64,000 nt of DNA from an uncultured Coriobacteriaceae bacterium. Lineage in GTDB: Bacteria; Actinomycetota; Coriobacteriia; Coriobacteriales; Atopobiaceae. The position numbers were made by a program, and so were the translations under genes. Within the stretch, counting starts at the first letter, position 1. The number at the start of each line of letters is the position of its first letter. Shown here piece after piece: positions 10,510-20,026 of this stretch. The notes beneath the pieces are model-generated. The model ran no database searches, was not told the DNA's origin, and was given only the letters and a program-made list of their open reading frames with translations. Location: positions 124,001 to 188,000 of the forward strand of contig UQWE01000001.1 in the NCBI GenBank assembly GCA_900544655.1. The letters are read 5' to 3'.

Positions 10510-10866
10510 CTACTCGGCAGCGTCCTCGGTCGTGGCGGCCTTCTTGGCCGTCGAGGTGATGCGGGGCATGCTGCAGACCTCAAGACGAGTGAGGTTCTGA
10601 CGGTGACCCTTCTTGACAGAGTGGCGCTTGCGCTTCTGGAACTTGAAGACGAGCTGCTTGGCGCCCTTGTGCTGGTCGACAACCTTGCAGGTAACCTTCT
10701 TCTTGGCAAGCTTGGCGGAGTCGACGAGGACCGTCTTACCGTCATTGAGCATCAGAACGTCGAGCTTGACCTCGTCGCCAGGCTGCGCATCAAGCTTCTC
10801 GACGTCGAAGACGTCGCCCTTGGCAACCTTATACTGCTTGCCACCAGTCGTGATGATTGCGTACAT
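10510..10866 (-). CDS. rplU: 50S ribosomal protein L21
   Basis: 118 aa. YAIITTGGKQYKVAKGD is the L21 start. The basic KRKRHSVKKGHRQ loop binds 23S rRNA, and an alanine/lysine-rich tail follows. I moved the start to the ATG at 10866 because GAAGGGCT lies 6-7 bases before it and L21 proteins begin at MYA; an upstream ATG at 10881 would add five residues. A consensus promoter is positioned about 45 bases upstream. Confidence 0.96.
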   Translation of the reverse strand: MYAIITTGGKQYKVAKGDVFDVEKLDAQPGDEVKLDVLMLNDGKTVLVDSAKLAKKKVTCKVVDQHKGAKQLVFKFQKRKRHSVKKGHRQNLTRLEVCSMPRITSTAKKAATTEDAAE

Positions 10867-10907
10867 GTGAGAGCCCTTCATTGCTGTGGTGAGTGCAACA
10901 GTTGGAA

Positions 10908-10936
10908 ATAATACGCTAGGAAATAGGTACCGTCAA
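10908..10936 (-). promoter_or_regulatory. Sigma-70-type promoter of rplU-rpmA
   Basis: On the minus strand TTGACG (10936-10931) and TATTAT (10913-10908) are separated by exactly 17 bases. The expected start gives a 5-prime leader of about 35 bases before the rplU ATG. The -35 overlaps the last codons of the upstream uncharacterised gene. Confidence 0.75.
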
Positions 10937-11787
10937 CGACAAAAATGCGGTTGTTGACGGGCTTTCCACGCTTTCTCCGCCTCAAATCTTGCGATGAGCG
11001 CCCGTCCGACGGCAGCGGTGCCTCCAAAGGCGATGGTGGGACGAACGAGAAAGCCCAAACCGGGAAGATTCTTACTCAAATAACGAGCTATGCCTCGACA
11101 AGCGAAAGCGCTCGCCACGACGAATGCAATGTCTGCAACCCGCCCGGAACTGACGCCGCAGCCGTGAGCGCCGGCGACGTCTAGCGCCATAAGAGCCTGG
11201 TTGGCGGTGAGCAGCGGCATTTCTGCGCCGCCACTCAAGGGTAGAATCGAAATAGCCGCATTTTGAGCGCAGCGCCTCGAAACGCAAGCGAGCGAGACGG
11301 CATGACGGACAAACGGGAAGTTAGTCGCGAGGGCGATGTCAGCGTGACATGCTTCTGCCATCCAGGTCGCCAACTTCTCAAGCATGGCTTCAGGCGACGT
11401 GGCGGCGATGAGCGCGGCTCCTGAAACCTCATGGGGCTCGGGTGCCTCGACGCTTGTCTCGACGACTATGGCGCACGGCACCGCCATCGAAGTGAAAGCC
11501 CTTGAGACCTCCGCGGCGATCCCGGAAGTGCCCGCGACGACAATGGCGAGGTCGCAATCCGGGTTGACACGAACAGGGGCACCGGGACGCACTACCTCGA
11601 CGTGGACGAGGCCAGTCGCAGCCTGGGGCATAAGAGCGTCGCGCAGCGGGCAGACGAGTTCGGACGGAGCCCCCTCCTCCAGCTCAATAGACACGCGAAC
11701 GCAAGACCGACGAGAATTCTCGGCAGCACGGGCGCCATCAACAACCTGCCTCACGGCGCCAAATGGAATGTCTGAGAGCTTTGCCAA
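10933..11787 (-). CDS. Uncharacterised protein next to rodA
   Basis: 284 aa protein of unknown function. The N-terminal half is an alpha/beta region with hydrophobic strands (LAIVVAGTSGIAAEV, VPCAIVVETS). The C-terminal half has three long hydrophobic, alanine-rich helices and ends with RPTIAFGGTAAVGRAL. This half loosely resembles DUF697-type domains found with GTPases; that is only an impression. It lies 12 bases after rodA as the last gene of the mre-rodA cluster, so a role in envelope growth is possible by association. Its 3-prime end contains the rplU -35 element. Confidence 0.55.
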   Translation of the reverse strand: MAKLSDIPFGAVRQVVDGARAAENSRRSCVRVSIELEEGAPSELVCPLRDALMPQAATGLVHVEVVRPGAPVRVNPDCDLAIVVAGTSGIAAEVSRAFTSMAVPCAIVVETSVEAPEPHEVSGAALIAATSPEAMLEKLATWMAEACHADIALATNFPFVRHAVSLACVSRRCAQNAAISILPLSGGAEMPLLTANQALMALDVAGAHGCGVSSGRVADIAFVVASAFACRGIARYLSKNLPGLGFLVRPTIAFGGTAAVGRALIARFEAEKAWKARQQPHFCR

Positions 11788-11799
11788 AACACGCCCTCC

Positions 11800-13017
11800 T
11801 TAGGCCGACTTCGTACGGTGCAGATAGACGGACTGCACGATGCCCACCGACGCAACCTGAATAACCATAGACGTGGATCCATAGCTTACGAACGGCAGTG
11901 GAATACCGGTGATCGGCATGATGCCGATACACATGCCAACGTTCTGAAGCAACTGATAGCTCCACATGGCAATGACGCCGGCAAGCACTAGCTTCGCAAA
12001 CGGGGCGTCAACACGCATCGCAAGGGCAAGAGCCGAATAGATAAGCCAGGCATAGAGAGCAAGCAGGGCAACGGCGCCAACGAATCCGAACTCCTCGGCA
12101 AGACGGGCGAAGATAAAGTCAGTGTGGTTCTCCGGAAGAAAGCCGCCAGCAGACTGAGTGGCCGCCCCAATGCCCTTGCCAAAGAGGCCGCCGGATCCAA
12201 CGGCGATTTTTGCCTGCTGGAGGTTATAGCCAGCGCTCGTGGACTCAAGACTGGAATCCGCAAACACGAGTAGACGATTGAGCTGATACTGCTTGAGCGG
12301 AAAATGGAAATTTATCGAACAGAAAATGATCAACGCGCAGCCCGCGACGAACATCGCGAGCGTGACGAGGACCCATTCCCGCTTCGCTCCGGCACAGATG
12401 ATGATCGCAGCGCCCGTCACGACGATGATCAGGCCCGTACCAAGGTCAGGCTGCGCCATAATTGCTGCAAAAGGAACGAGCAGCGTGCCGCAAAGCTTCA
12501 CGTAATCTCGAAGCTCCTTGATGCGCCCGTTATACTGCGCGGCAAGAGATGCCATGAGGAAGATGGTGACGAGCTTGCCAATTTCTGACGGCTGGAAGCG
12601 CAAGGGACCCAACTTAACCCATCCGGTCATGCCGTTAGCAGCGCTCGCTAGTCCGGGGATACGCGGGGACAGCATGAGGACGACGTCAATCACAAGAAGC
12701 CACGTGCTCATATTTGCTAAGGCTCGATAGTCATAGCGCCACACGAATGCAGCCGCGACAAGACCAAGTACGGCTCCGACGGCCTGCCTCGGCAGAGAGG
12801 CGTAGGCATTGGATAGGGACGCGCTCCAAACGACCACGAGCCCGTAGGCAATGAGCAGAAGCGCAGGAATTAGATTAGCCCAATAGATCTCGGAGAGAAT
12901 GCCGCCCTTGCCTGGCATGCGCGCGTGCGCAGCCCCCGGCTTCTTGCCGGCGTCACCTCCAAATAGAGATGAGACGATAGAGCCAAAGCCAACGCCACCA
13001 GCAGAATTCTGAGCCAT
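11800..13017 (-). CDS. rodA: SEDS peptidoglycan polymerase RodA
   Basis: 405 aa polytopic membrane protein of the FtsW/RodA/SpoVE family, which polymerises lipid II into glycan strands. The signature NVGMCIGIMPITGIPLPFVS followed by YGSTSM is present near the C-terminus. Ten or so hydrophobic segments follow a 45-residue cytoplasmic N-terminal extension. RodA rather than FtsW is chosen because it sits 11 bases downstream of a class B PBP in the mreBCD cluster, the elongasome arrangement. Confidence 0.93.
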   Translation of the reverse strand: MAQNSAGGVGFGSIVSSLFGGDAGKKPGAAHARMPGKGGILSEIYWANLIPALLLIAYGLVVVWSASLSNAYASLPRQAVGAVLGLVAAAFVWRYDYRALANMSTWLLVIDVVLMLSPRIPGLASAANGMTGWVKLGPLRFQPSEIGKLVTIFLMASLAAQYNGRIKELRDYVKLCGTLLVPFAAIMAQPDLGTGLIIVVTGAAIIICAGAKREWVLVTLAMFVAGCALIIFCSINFHFPLKQYQLNRLLVFADSSLESTSAGYNLQQAKIAVGSGGLFGKGIGAATQSAGGFLPENHTDFIFARLAEEFGFVGAVALLALYAWLIYSALALAMRVDAPFAKLVLAGVIAMWSYQLLQNVGMCIGIMPITGIPLPFVSYGSTSMVIQVASVGIVQSVYLHRTKSA

Positions 13018-13028
13018 CTTTCCCTCCT

Positions 13029-15065
13029 CTACCTAGTTCCGTCGCTGACTTCGGTCGTATTAGTATCAGGCTCCCCAAAGAGCTGGCCGAGTATGTCTCG
13101 GCAGACGTACATCGCGGAGACCGAACCGTAGCCGCCGTTGTCGATGACGGCGGGGAAGGCGGACCTCCGGGTATCCGCAGGGGCGTAACAGCAGAACCAG
13201 CCCGTAGGCTCCTCGTTGCCATGCTCACCCGTGCCGGTCTTGCCCGCAACGCGGGTGGTCATATTGGTGAAGTGGGCCGCCATCGACTCGCTCTCCTCGT
13301 AAATGACGCCCTCGAGTCCCGAGTGGACGAGGTCGAAGCTCGTCTGTGGCTCGCTGGGTTCGAGGTGGACCTTGGGCGTGTAGTCGCGCGCCGCAGAGGT
13401 GCCGCCGCGGCCGAGCACGCTCTTGAGGACATGCGGGGTCCAGATGGTGCCGCCGTTGGCGATGCCCATGTAGGCACAGCACATCTGGAGGGGTGTGACG
13501 AGGATGTCGCCCTGGCCGATGGCGATGTTCGTGTAGTCGCCGCCGTTCCACTTTCGATCCGCGTCGGACCAGCTCGTGAAGTAGTTCCACTTCCACTCCG
13601 CGTCGGGAACTCGCCCGGAAGCCTCACTGGGAAGATCGATTCCCGTCTGCGAGCCGAGGCCCCACTTGCGGAAGGTCTCCTGCATTCCGTCCTGCTTGTC
13701 CTCGTCGAGGTTGAAGAAGGCCTTCGCGATCTCGTAGAAGACGACGTCACAGGAGTAGGTGATGCCGTTCCTCAAGTCGATCGCCCCATGGCCCTTATGG
13801 TCCCAACACCACTTACCATTAGCCTCGCCGAAGCCCGTCCACCAACCATTGCAGACGTAGCTCGAGCCGGCGTCTGCGACACCATAGTCAAGGGCCGCGA
13901 ACGTCGTGAGCGGCTTGATGGTGGAGGCGGCTACGAACTGACCGGCAAGCGCTCGGTTCATGAGGGGATTCGCCGCCTCGTCGGCGGAGAGCGCCTCCCA
14001 GTCATCCTGAGAGATGCCGCCCACGAACAGCTCGGGCTTGAAAGTGGGGGCACTTGCCATGGCGATAACCTCGCCGTTGGTAACGTCGACCACGCAGGCG
14101 GCTCCGGACTTGCAGCTCTCGATGCCCCCGTCGTGACGCTTCTTGATGATCCTGGCGAGCGATTCCTCGGCCATGCGCTGCACGTCGACGTCGATGGTCA
14201 GCATGATGTCGCTACCCGCCTCCGCCGGGACGGAGGTGGAGTAGTCGGTCACGTTACCGTGAACATCGACGTAAACTGTCTGCTCGCCGCGGACTCCCTG
14301 GAGCACCTCCTCATACTGATACTCGACGCCAGCCTGGCCGGTGGTGTCGCCGGACTCGTACGTGATACCCGCGTTCGAGGTCTTGGAGGCGTTGATCTGG
14401 TCCTCCGTCACGGTGCCGGTATACCCGAGGAGGTGGCAACAGACCTCACCCTGCGGATAAGAGCGCTGGGTACGCTGCTCAACGGTGACATTTGGAAAAA
14501 CGTCAGCATGCTCCTGAATGTAGGCAACCGTAGTACGTGGAACGTCGATGCATATGGTGCGTGCACTCTGAGCACTTTGCGATGAATCCGTAGCCCTGAG
14601 CTTGGCCGCCATCGAGGGCATACCCAGCACGGCGGCAAGCAGGTTGAGCTCGATCGCATCGTCAACGACATCAGCATGTGCACAAACCGTAAGACTCGGG
14701 CGATTCGTAACGAGTTCAACTCCGTTGCGGTCGAGGATGCGACCGCGAGGAGCAAACGACGTGACCGTACGAGTGCGGTTTGACTCCGCTTGGCGCGTGT
14801 AGTCACCTGAACCCACGATCTGCATTGACCAGAGCCTCGCCAGCAGCGCCCCGATTACGCCACCGGAGAAGATGCCGAGCCCTATGAATCGCCGCTTGAA
14901 CATCTTATCCGGACTGGCGTCATTGCCGCCAGCCGCACGCGGCGCCTGCCCGCCGATATCGAACTTGAGGGCGGACGAGCCGGAATGCAGAAGCAAAACG
15001 AGCACGACCGCCACTACGGCAGCGACAATAACTATGAAAATTAGAGCAAAAGTAGCCGAGGACAT
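13029..15065 (-). CDS. mrdA: Class B penicillin-binding protein 2
   Basis: 678 aa transpeptidase, presumed partner of RodA in cell elongation. A membrane segment lies at about 5-26 and a second hydrophobic stretch at about 60-80, followed by the PBP dimerisation domain. Active-site motifs: S381-T-I-K384 in AASTIKPL, S438-C-D440 (the SxD form seen in other PBP2 proteins) and K609-T-G. The extra N-terminal hydrophobic segment is unusual for PBP2; a start at a Met near 55 would give a single-pass protein, but the gene starts tightly, 3 bases after mreD. Confidence 0.92.
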   Translation of the reverse strand: MSSATFALIFIVIVAAVVAVVLVLLLHSGSSALKFDIGGQAPRAAGGNDASPDKMFKRRFIGLGIFSGGVIGALLARLWSMQIVGSGDYTRQAESNRTRTVTSFAPRGRILDRNGVELVTNRPSLTVCAHADVVDDAIELNLLAAVLGMPSMAAKLRATDSSQSAQSARTICIDVPRTTVAYIQEHADVFPNVTVEQRTQRSYPQGEVCCHLLGYTGTVTEDQINASKTSNAGITYESGDTTGQAGVEYQYEEVLQGVRGEQTVYVDVHGNVTDYSTSVPAEAGSDIMLTIDVDVQRMAEESLARIIKKRHDGGIESCKSGAACVVDVTNGEVIAMASAPTFKPELFVGGISQDDWEALSADEAANPLMNRALAGQFVAASTIKPLTTFAALDYGVADAGSSYVCNGWWTGFGEANGKWCWDHKGHGAIDLRNGITYSCDVVFYEIAKAFFNLDEDKQDGMQETFRKWGLGSQTGIDLPSEASGRVPDAEWKWNYFTSWSDADRKWNGGDYTNIAIGQGDILVTPLQMCCAYMGIANGGTIWTPHVLKSVLGRGGTSAARDYTPKVHLEPSEPQTSFDLVHSGLEGVIYEESESMAAHFTNMTTRVAGKTGTGEHGNEEPTGWFCCYAPADTRRSAFPAVIDNGGYGSVSAMYVCRDILGQLFGEPDTNTTEVSDGTR

Positions 15066-15068
15066 CGT

Positions 15069-15629
15069 CTACAGACCCTTCATAGAGAATCGCGCGCCGC
15101 GATGAGAGCCCTTGCCCTTACCGAAGCCAGAGGTTGGAGCACACGAGCGAGACAGGATGACCGCGACGATCAGGAATGCGACCACGTCAAGAACGGACCC
15201 GGGAAGCGCGCGCAAGAAAAGCGCGTCGACGAGAGAGCTCGACTGACCGAAGATGAGAATGACGATGCCATAGACGACATTCACGAACAGCGTCACGGGA
15301 ATGAACAGCGTGATTGACGCGACAAGGTCATCGGCAACGCGGCTGCGGCCCATCGCAGCAAGACCAAACCCCACGATGGTAAGAATGAGAGCCATGAGCC
15401 CAATGGGGCCCGATCCTGCGAGGTCATAGAAGGCACCGGCGACAAAGCCGACCACGGGAGCCATCTTGACGCTACCCCCAAGGCACACGCACGCAACGAG
15501 AACGAGGGCGAGATTGGCTCGCCCCCCGAGGAAGGCAACGTTGGGAACGAAGCCAATCTGGAGAATAGCGAGGACAACGGCAAGGATGATGGCCATGCGC
15601 TTGTTCTTCTCAGAATCTTTGACGATCAT
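15069..15629 (-). CDS. mreD: Rod shape-determining protein MreD
   Basis: 186 aa integral membrane protein with five or six hydrophobic segments after a short charged N-terminus. Conserved MreD features include GGRANLALVLVACVCLG, GFVAGAFYDLAGSGPIGLMA and a late hydrophobic hairpin. The C-terminus is basic and glycine/serine-rich. It sits 8 bases after mreC and 3 before the PBP gene. It links MreC and MreB to the peptidoglycan machinery. Confidence 0.9.
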   Translation of the reverse strand: MIVKDSEKNKRMAIILAVVLAILQIGFVPNVAFLGGRANLALVLVACVCLGGSVKMAPVVGFVAGAFYDLAGSGPIGLMALILTIVGFGLAAMGRSRVADDLVASITLFIPVTLFVNVVYGIVILIFGQSSSLVDALFLRALPGSVLDVVAFLIVAVILSRSCAPTSGFGKGKGSHRGARFSMKGL

Positions 15630-15637
15630 GCTTCCCC

Positions 15638-16645
15638 CTATTCCCCACTTGAATCGCCATCGGAACTCGAGCCGTCATCGCCGCTTGCGGAACCATCTGT
15701 CGTGGCGGCCGCAGTGGAGGCAGACGTCGTGGTGGCCGCCTTGTCCTGGTCGTTAGCTGACGCCGTATCCTCTGCGCTCGCCTGCTGGTTATCATTGATG
15801 GACGTGATGACGAGCACCTCTTCAAGGCTCGAAACGGTAGACAGAGGCTCGACAGATATCTCGTAATAGAGAGCGCCAGAGGACTTGGTCACGTTCGTCA
15901 CCGTGCCGACTGGCAACCCGCGAGGATAGACGCCGCCAAGACCGCTCGTGATGATCGTGTCCCCGGTAGCCACCTGCTGGTCAGAACGGACAAGGGTCAA
16001 ACGAAGCGTCCCGTCCGCCGATCCAACGAGCTGACCTTGCGCGCGACTTGACTGCACCATGCAGGAAACCCCGGAGGATTCGTCCGTGATGAGGCGGACC
16101 ACCGCGGTCGAAGGTCCGCATTCGCTAACCTGACCGATTACGCCCGTAGAGCTCGTAACGGGCATTCCGACGGCAATGCCAGAAGTCGACCCCTTGTCGA
16201 TAGTGATGGTCGAAGTCCACGAATCACTCGACTGAGCGATGACACGTGCCGCGGTGGAAGTCAGGCTGTATTCGTTCCTAAGCTGGAGAAGGTCCGTCAG
16301 GGTGTTCGCTTGCTGCTCATACTCAGACAGCTTGGCAACCTGGGCCTTGAGCTGCTCGTTCTCTTCTCGTAGCTCCGAAAGTGTCTCGGAGTCCGCAGTA
16401 AGGTTGCCAACGATGTTGCCGATACCAGAGACGGGAGAGGCAACAACCGAGCCAACGACGCGCACGGGCGATGCCACGGCCTGGAAAACTCCACGAATCC
16501 CATGAAGCACGCCGCCATCACCCTCGCGAGCTCCGACTACAAACATGAGGAGCGACGCAACGGTAAGGACAACAAGCGAGCGCGGGACCCCCGAGGAGGA
16601 CCCGCGCCCAAGAGATGAGCTGGGAGCGGAAAAACGCTGAGCCAT
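15638..16645 (-). CDS. mreC: Rod shape-determining protein MreC
   Basis: 335 aa, single-pass, periplasmic or extracellular scaffold of the elongasome. A membrane segment lies near 20-40, a coiled coil near 80-115 (LSELREENEQLKAQVAKLSE), then two beta-barrel domains with GDTIITSGLGGVYPRGLPVG. The last 45 residues are a Ser/Asp/Ala/Thr-rich, probably disordered tail. Start ATG 16645 is chosen over an upstream in-frame codon because AGGGAA lies 7 bases before it and the start then falls after the mreB stop (16656). Confidence 0.93.
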   Translation of the reverse strand: MAQRFSAPSSSLGRGSSSGVPRSLVVLTVASLLMFVVGAREGDGGVLHGIRGVFQAVASPVRVVGSVVASPVSGIGNIVGNLTADSETLSELREENEQLKAQVAKLSEYEQQANTLTDLLQLRNEYSLTSTAARVIAQSSDSWTSTITIDKGSTSGIAVGMPVTSSTGVIGQVSECGPSTAVVRLITDESSGVSCMVQSSRAQGQLVGSADGTLRLTLVRSDQQVATGDTIITSGLGGVYPRGLPVGTVTNVTKSSGALYYEISVEPLSTVSSLEEVLVITSINDNQQASAEDTASANDQDKAATTTSASTAAATTDGSASGDDGSSSDGDSSGE

Positions 16646-16655
16646 CGGCAATTCC

Positions 16656-17699
16656 CTACTTGCCAGAGCTCTGTACGAAACCGCCGGACAGAGCGTTGGC
16701 CTCAAGGACCTTAGCGCAACCGAGAACGACGTTCTCGAGAGCAGTGGGACTCACGTTAACAGGGACACCGGTCTCCTCGCGAAGACGCTGATCAAGACCA
16801 CGAAGCATGCCACCGCCGCCGGTAAGCATGATTCCGTAGTACATAAGATCGCTCGCGAGATCAGGCGGGGTGACGTCAAGGGCATCCTTGACAGCCTTCG
16901 TGACTTGGTCAAGAGGAGCATCAAGCGCACGACGAATCTCCTCGGACTCGATACGAACAGTCTTCGGCAGGCCACTCATGACATCGCGACCGTTGACCTC
17001 GACATCGAGCTCTTCCTTAAGAGGCGCGGCAGAGCCGACCTTGATCTTAATGTCCTCAGCCGTTCGCTCGCCGATGGATAGGTTGTAGGCATCGCGAACA
17101 TGTTCGAGAATCACCTGGTCAAACTCATCACCTGCGGTACGAATCGACTGCGAGACGACAATGCCGCCCATGGCGATGACAGCAACTTCCGTGGTGCCAC
17201 CACCGATGTCGACGACCATGGTGCCCGTCGGGTCCTCGATGGGCAGGTTAGATCCAATGGCGGCGGCCATCGGCTCCTCGATGAGGAAGGCCTGACGAGC
17301 GCCCGCCTGAATAGTAGCTTCGAAAACGGCACGCTTCTCAACGGAAGTAACGCCAGAGGGAACGCAGACGACAACGCGAGGACGAGGACTCCAGGGATAA
17401 CGACGCGTTGACGCCTTCTCGATGAAGTATCGAAGCATTACCTCAGTAACATCGAAATCAGAAATGACACCATCCTTAAGCGGACGGATAGCCGTGATGG
17501 AACCGGGCGTCCTACCCACCATACGCTTGGCGTCAGCGCCAACGGCAAGGACTCGTTCCTCGCTCTGGTCAATGGCGACCACGGAAGGCTCATTGATGAC
17601 AATGCCCTCTCCACGCACGGAGACAAGCGTGTTAGCCGTGCCAAGGTCAATGGCAAGATCGCCACCGTACTCGCCAAATATAGAGTCAAAAAAAGACAT
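16656..17699 (-). CDS. mreB: Rod shape-determining protein MreB
   Basis: 347 aa bacterial actin. Phosphate-1 loop DLGTANTLV, phosphate-2 VVDIGGGTTEVAVI and the adenosine motif GIMLTGGGGMLRGL are intact. Length is standard. It is the promoter-proximal gene of the mreBCD-PBP2-rodA cluster, indicating a rod or elongated cell plan. The 66-base gap before the TPR gene probably contains its promoter, but no convincing -35/-10 pair was found. Confidence 0.97.
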   Translation of the reverse strand: MSFFDSIFGEYGGDLAIDLGTANTLVSVRGEGIVINEPSVVAIDQSEERVLAVGADAKRMVGRTPGSITAIRPLKDGVISDFDVTEVMLRYFIEKASTRRYPWSPRPRVVVCVPSGVTSVEKRAVFEATIQAGARQAFLIEEPMAAAIGSNLPIEDPTGTMVVDIGGGTTEVAVIAMGGIVVSQSIRTAGDEFDQVILEHVRDAYNLSIGERTAEDIKIKVGSAAPLKEELDVEVNGRDVMSGLPKTVRIESEEIRRALDAPLDQVTKAVKDALDVTPPDLASDLMYYGIMLTGGGGMLRGLDQRLREETGVPVNVSPTALENVVLGCAKVLEANALSGGFVQSSGK

Positions 17700-17765
17700 G
17701 GCATCAATTCCAAACTTGACGGCACCTTCGCCGCTCGGACTATTGCTACAAGAATACCCAGAAGC

Positions 17766-19265
17766 TTACTGGACAGACACCTCAGTGGTCTTTGCACTGG
17801 GTTCCGTTGAGGCCTCCGGAGACACGGCGGAACCAGTGGAGGCGCTTGAGCCGTCAGGAGTCACCTCTCCGTCACTAACGGTGGTCGCAAGCGAACCACT
17901 CGCAGCATCGGAGCTGGATCCTTGGGAAGCAAAGGTGAGCGACACGTTCGTTACCTTCCAACCCAAGCCATCACGCACGAGAGAGACGGAATAAGACTGG
18001 CTACCGCCCGAGGCGAGGCTGGCATTAACGAGCGCCGTACTCTGTGCCATAGAGCGGTCGATACCGGAAACGCTACAAGTGGCACCACGAGGCATGATGG
18101 ATTCGATGTCCCTACGAGCATCATCAGAAATGGAACTCGAAAGATAAGGAGTGATATCACTGCCAGAAGTACCAGCGCTAAACATGTCAGAAACCACGGC
18201 CTCCTGAGTGGGCCAGCCATAGCCCTTATAGTAGGCAAAGCCACCAACTCCACCAAGAATGGCGAGAAGAAGGAGGATAAACAGAACCACCTTGAGGCCA
18301 CGGTGATTGTGCTTGCGACGCATCTTGCGATCGTCGCGATCAGCCTTCATGAGGTCCTCCTCCGTTACGGAGAAGAAGCCCGTGTCCTCAGGACTCGGAA
18401 TGAACTCGCCGGAACGACCCATCGGGTCAAGCGGATCATACGCCGCACCCTGAGAGTAACCCTGGCTCACGACAGCCTGGGATCCAGATTGATCCGTGGC
18501 AACAAGGCCCTGGTCACCATAGCCGGCATTGGCAAGCATCTGATCGGTCTCAGAGGGGCCAGAACCAGCTGCAGCAGAAAGAGCCCTTTGAGCCGCAGAG
18601 AAGGCAACCTGCTGCTCCGGCGTAAGGGTGTAGTTGGGATCCGCAGCCGCATGGTTGAACGCGTCCGCAGCCTCTGAGATCTTGTTGCAAGCCATGTAGG
18701 CCTGGCCGAGCTCCGCGTTGATGGCACCCGTGCTAGCACTCGTAGAAAAATCTAGGGCCGTACGATAGGCATCAATAGCATCGTTGGTACGCGCGAGCTG
18801 CATAAAGCAGGCACCAAGCTTCACGAGAGACTGGGCCGGATCGGGATTCTGCTCGTCAATCGCGGCAGAACGCCAGGCGCTCGCAGCCTCAACAACGAGA
18901 CCACGCTTCTCGAACAGCTTGCCAAGGGCGAGATACGCCTTATAGGGCGTAGGATAGCTAGGATCAGAGACCGCAGCCTGGAAGCACGCCAAAGCCGCGT
19001 CATCCTGACCGGCGGCAACAAGTGCGCGGCCACGGTTGCAGTTAAGAGCGCCGACATGGCCATATGTAGCGTCAGAAAGTGCCTCTGCGTACGCAGCTGC
19101 GGCCTCAGCATAACGGCCGAGCTTCATAAGGGCGTTGCCACGAAGGTGGTCGGCCTCGCCAAAGGCCTCACCGGAGGACTTGGCGTTCTCGAGGGCGCTG
19201 GCAGCTCCAGCCCAATCGCCACGCTGATAAGAGTCCTTGGCAATCCTGAAAGCTTCGGTATTCAT
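17766..19265 (-). CDS. TPR-repeat membrane protein
   Basis: 499 aa. Five or so tetratricopeptide repeats occupy about 1-205 (for example HLRGNALMKLGRYAEAAAAY). A low-complexity Gln/Ser/Gly linker to about 315 follows, then a basic stop-transfer region and one membrane segment at 325-346. A roughly 150-residue C-terminal domain lies outside, ending in a Ser/Thr-rich tail. TPR modules assemble protein complexes. Topology puts the repeats in the cytoplasm. Located just upstream of mreB on the same strand, so a link to envelope assembly is possible but unproven. Confidence 0.75.
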   Translation of the reverse strand: MNTEAFRIAKDSYQRGDWAGAASALENAKSSGEAFGEADHLRGNALMKLGRYAEAAAAYAEALSDATYGHVGALNCNRGRALVAAGQDDAALACFQAAVSDPSYPTPYKAYLALGKLFEKRGLVVEAASAWRSAAIDEQNPDPAQSLVKLGACFMQLARTNDAIDAYRTALDFSTSASTGAINAELGQAYMACNKISEAADAFNHAAADPNYTLTPEQQVAFSAAQRALSAAAGSGPSETDQMLANAGYGDQGLVATDQSGSQAVVSQGYSQGAAYDPLDPMGRSGEFIPSPEDTGFFSVTEEDLMKADRDDRKMRRKHNHRGLKVVLFILLLLAILGGVGGFAYYKGYGWPTQEAVVSDMFSAGTSGSDITPYLSSSISDDARRDIESIMPRGATCSVSGIDRSMAQSTALVNASLASGGSQSYSVSLVRDGLGWKVTNVSLTFASQGSSSDAASGSLATTVSDGEVTPDGSSASTGSAVSPEASTEPSAKTTEVSVQ

Positions 19266-19287
19266 AGGTCATCCGTCCCTTGGGGTT

Positions 19288-19833
19288 CTAGGCCTCGTGA
19301 CTAATGCGAATGGACTCGATGTCATCACCCGCGCGCAAGGCACTAATGACATCGAGGCCTTCGATGGTCTGGCCAAAAACCGTGTAGTCATTATCGAGCA
19401 TGTGCTGGGCGCCAAGGCAGAAATAGAACTGCGAGCCAGCGGAATCCGGATTAGACGAGCGTGCCATCGCAAGCGCGCCATCGTCATGGCTATTGCGAGG
19501 ATTCGTATCATACTCATGGACGATACGATAGCCAGGGCCACCGGTGCCCGGCTGGCCATCAGGGCCACGCATGCCGCGAGCGACCTCATCAGAAGTCATG
19601 TCGCGAGTGTTGGGGCAACCGCCCTGGATGACGAATCCGGGCACATAGCGATGGAACTTGAGGCCGTCATAGTAGCCGCTCATGGCAAGCTCGCAGAAGT
19701 TAGCTACGTGAATGGGAGCACCCTCGGCGTCGAGGCGCACGCGAATGGTGCCCTTCGAGGTAACAATAGTGGCGACCTCGTCACCGACGCAGACATACTC
19801 AGGAGTGTAGAGGGGATCGGGCATACCGAACAT
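19288..19833 (-). CDS. Cyclophilin-type peptidyl-prolyl isomerase
   Basis: 181 aa cyclophilin that accelerates cis-trans isomerisation of proline bonds. Active-site segments are present: KFHRYVPGFVIQGGCP, then GSQFYFCLG and YTVFGQTIEGLDV. No signal peptide, so it is probably cytoplasmic. The frame is open further upstream, but GGAGG lies 4 bases before the ATG at 19833 (MFGMPDPLY) and the cyclophilin strand follows soon after. The TPR gene follows 22 bases downstream. Confidence 0.9.
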   Translation of the reverse strand: MFGMPDPLYTPEYVCVGDEVATIVTSKGTIRVRLDAEGAPIHVANFCELAMSGYYDGLKFHRYVPGFVIQGGCPNTRDMTSDEVARGMRGPDGQPGTGGPGYRIVHEYDTNPRNSHDDGALAMARSSNPDSAGSQFYFCLGAQHMLDNDYTVFGQTIEGLDVISALRAGDDIESIRISHEA

Positions 19834-19951
19834 GTGGCCTCCATGCATGTGGACGCGCGCCTCGTGGCGCGGATTCAAACAAACCTATCCAGATGATTCT
19901 AGCAGCACGAGCCACTGTTCACACATTCGGCACGCCACATTAAGACGCAAG

Positions 19952-19985
19952 GCGCTCGGAGAAACATATAAGTCTCCTCGAGCGC
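19952..19985 (-). terminator. Possible hairpin after zinc-ribbon gene
   Basis: GCGCTC-GGAGA (19952-19962) pairs with TCTCC-TC-GAGCGC (19973-19985) with a two-base bulge. There is no clear T run on either strand. It lies between the zinc-ribbon gene and the cyclophilin gene. It may be a weak or Rho-assisted terminator. Confidence 0.35.
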
Positions 19986-20026
19986 TCCTAGCGGACACTA
20001 TTTTAAAGGACCCGAAAACACCGCTC

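Noticed and set aside
13029..15065. Loss of the PBP SxN motif (it reads SCD)
   Set aside because: SxD at this place is known in other PBP2 proteins such as that of E. coli, so it is not a defect.
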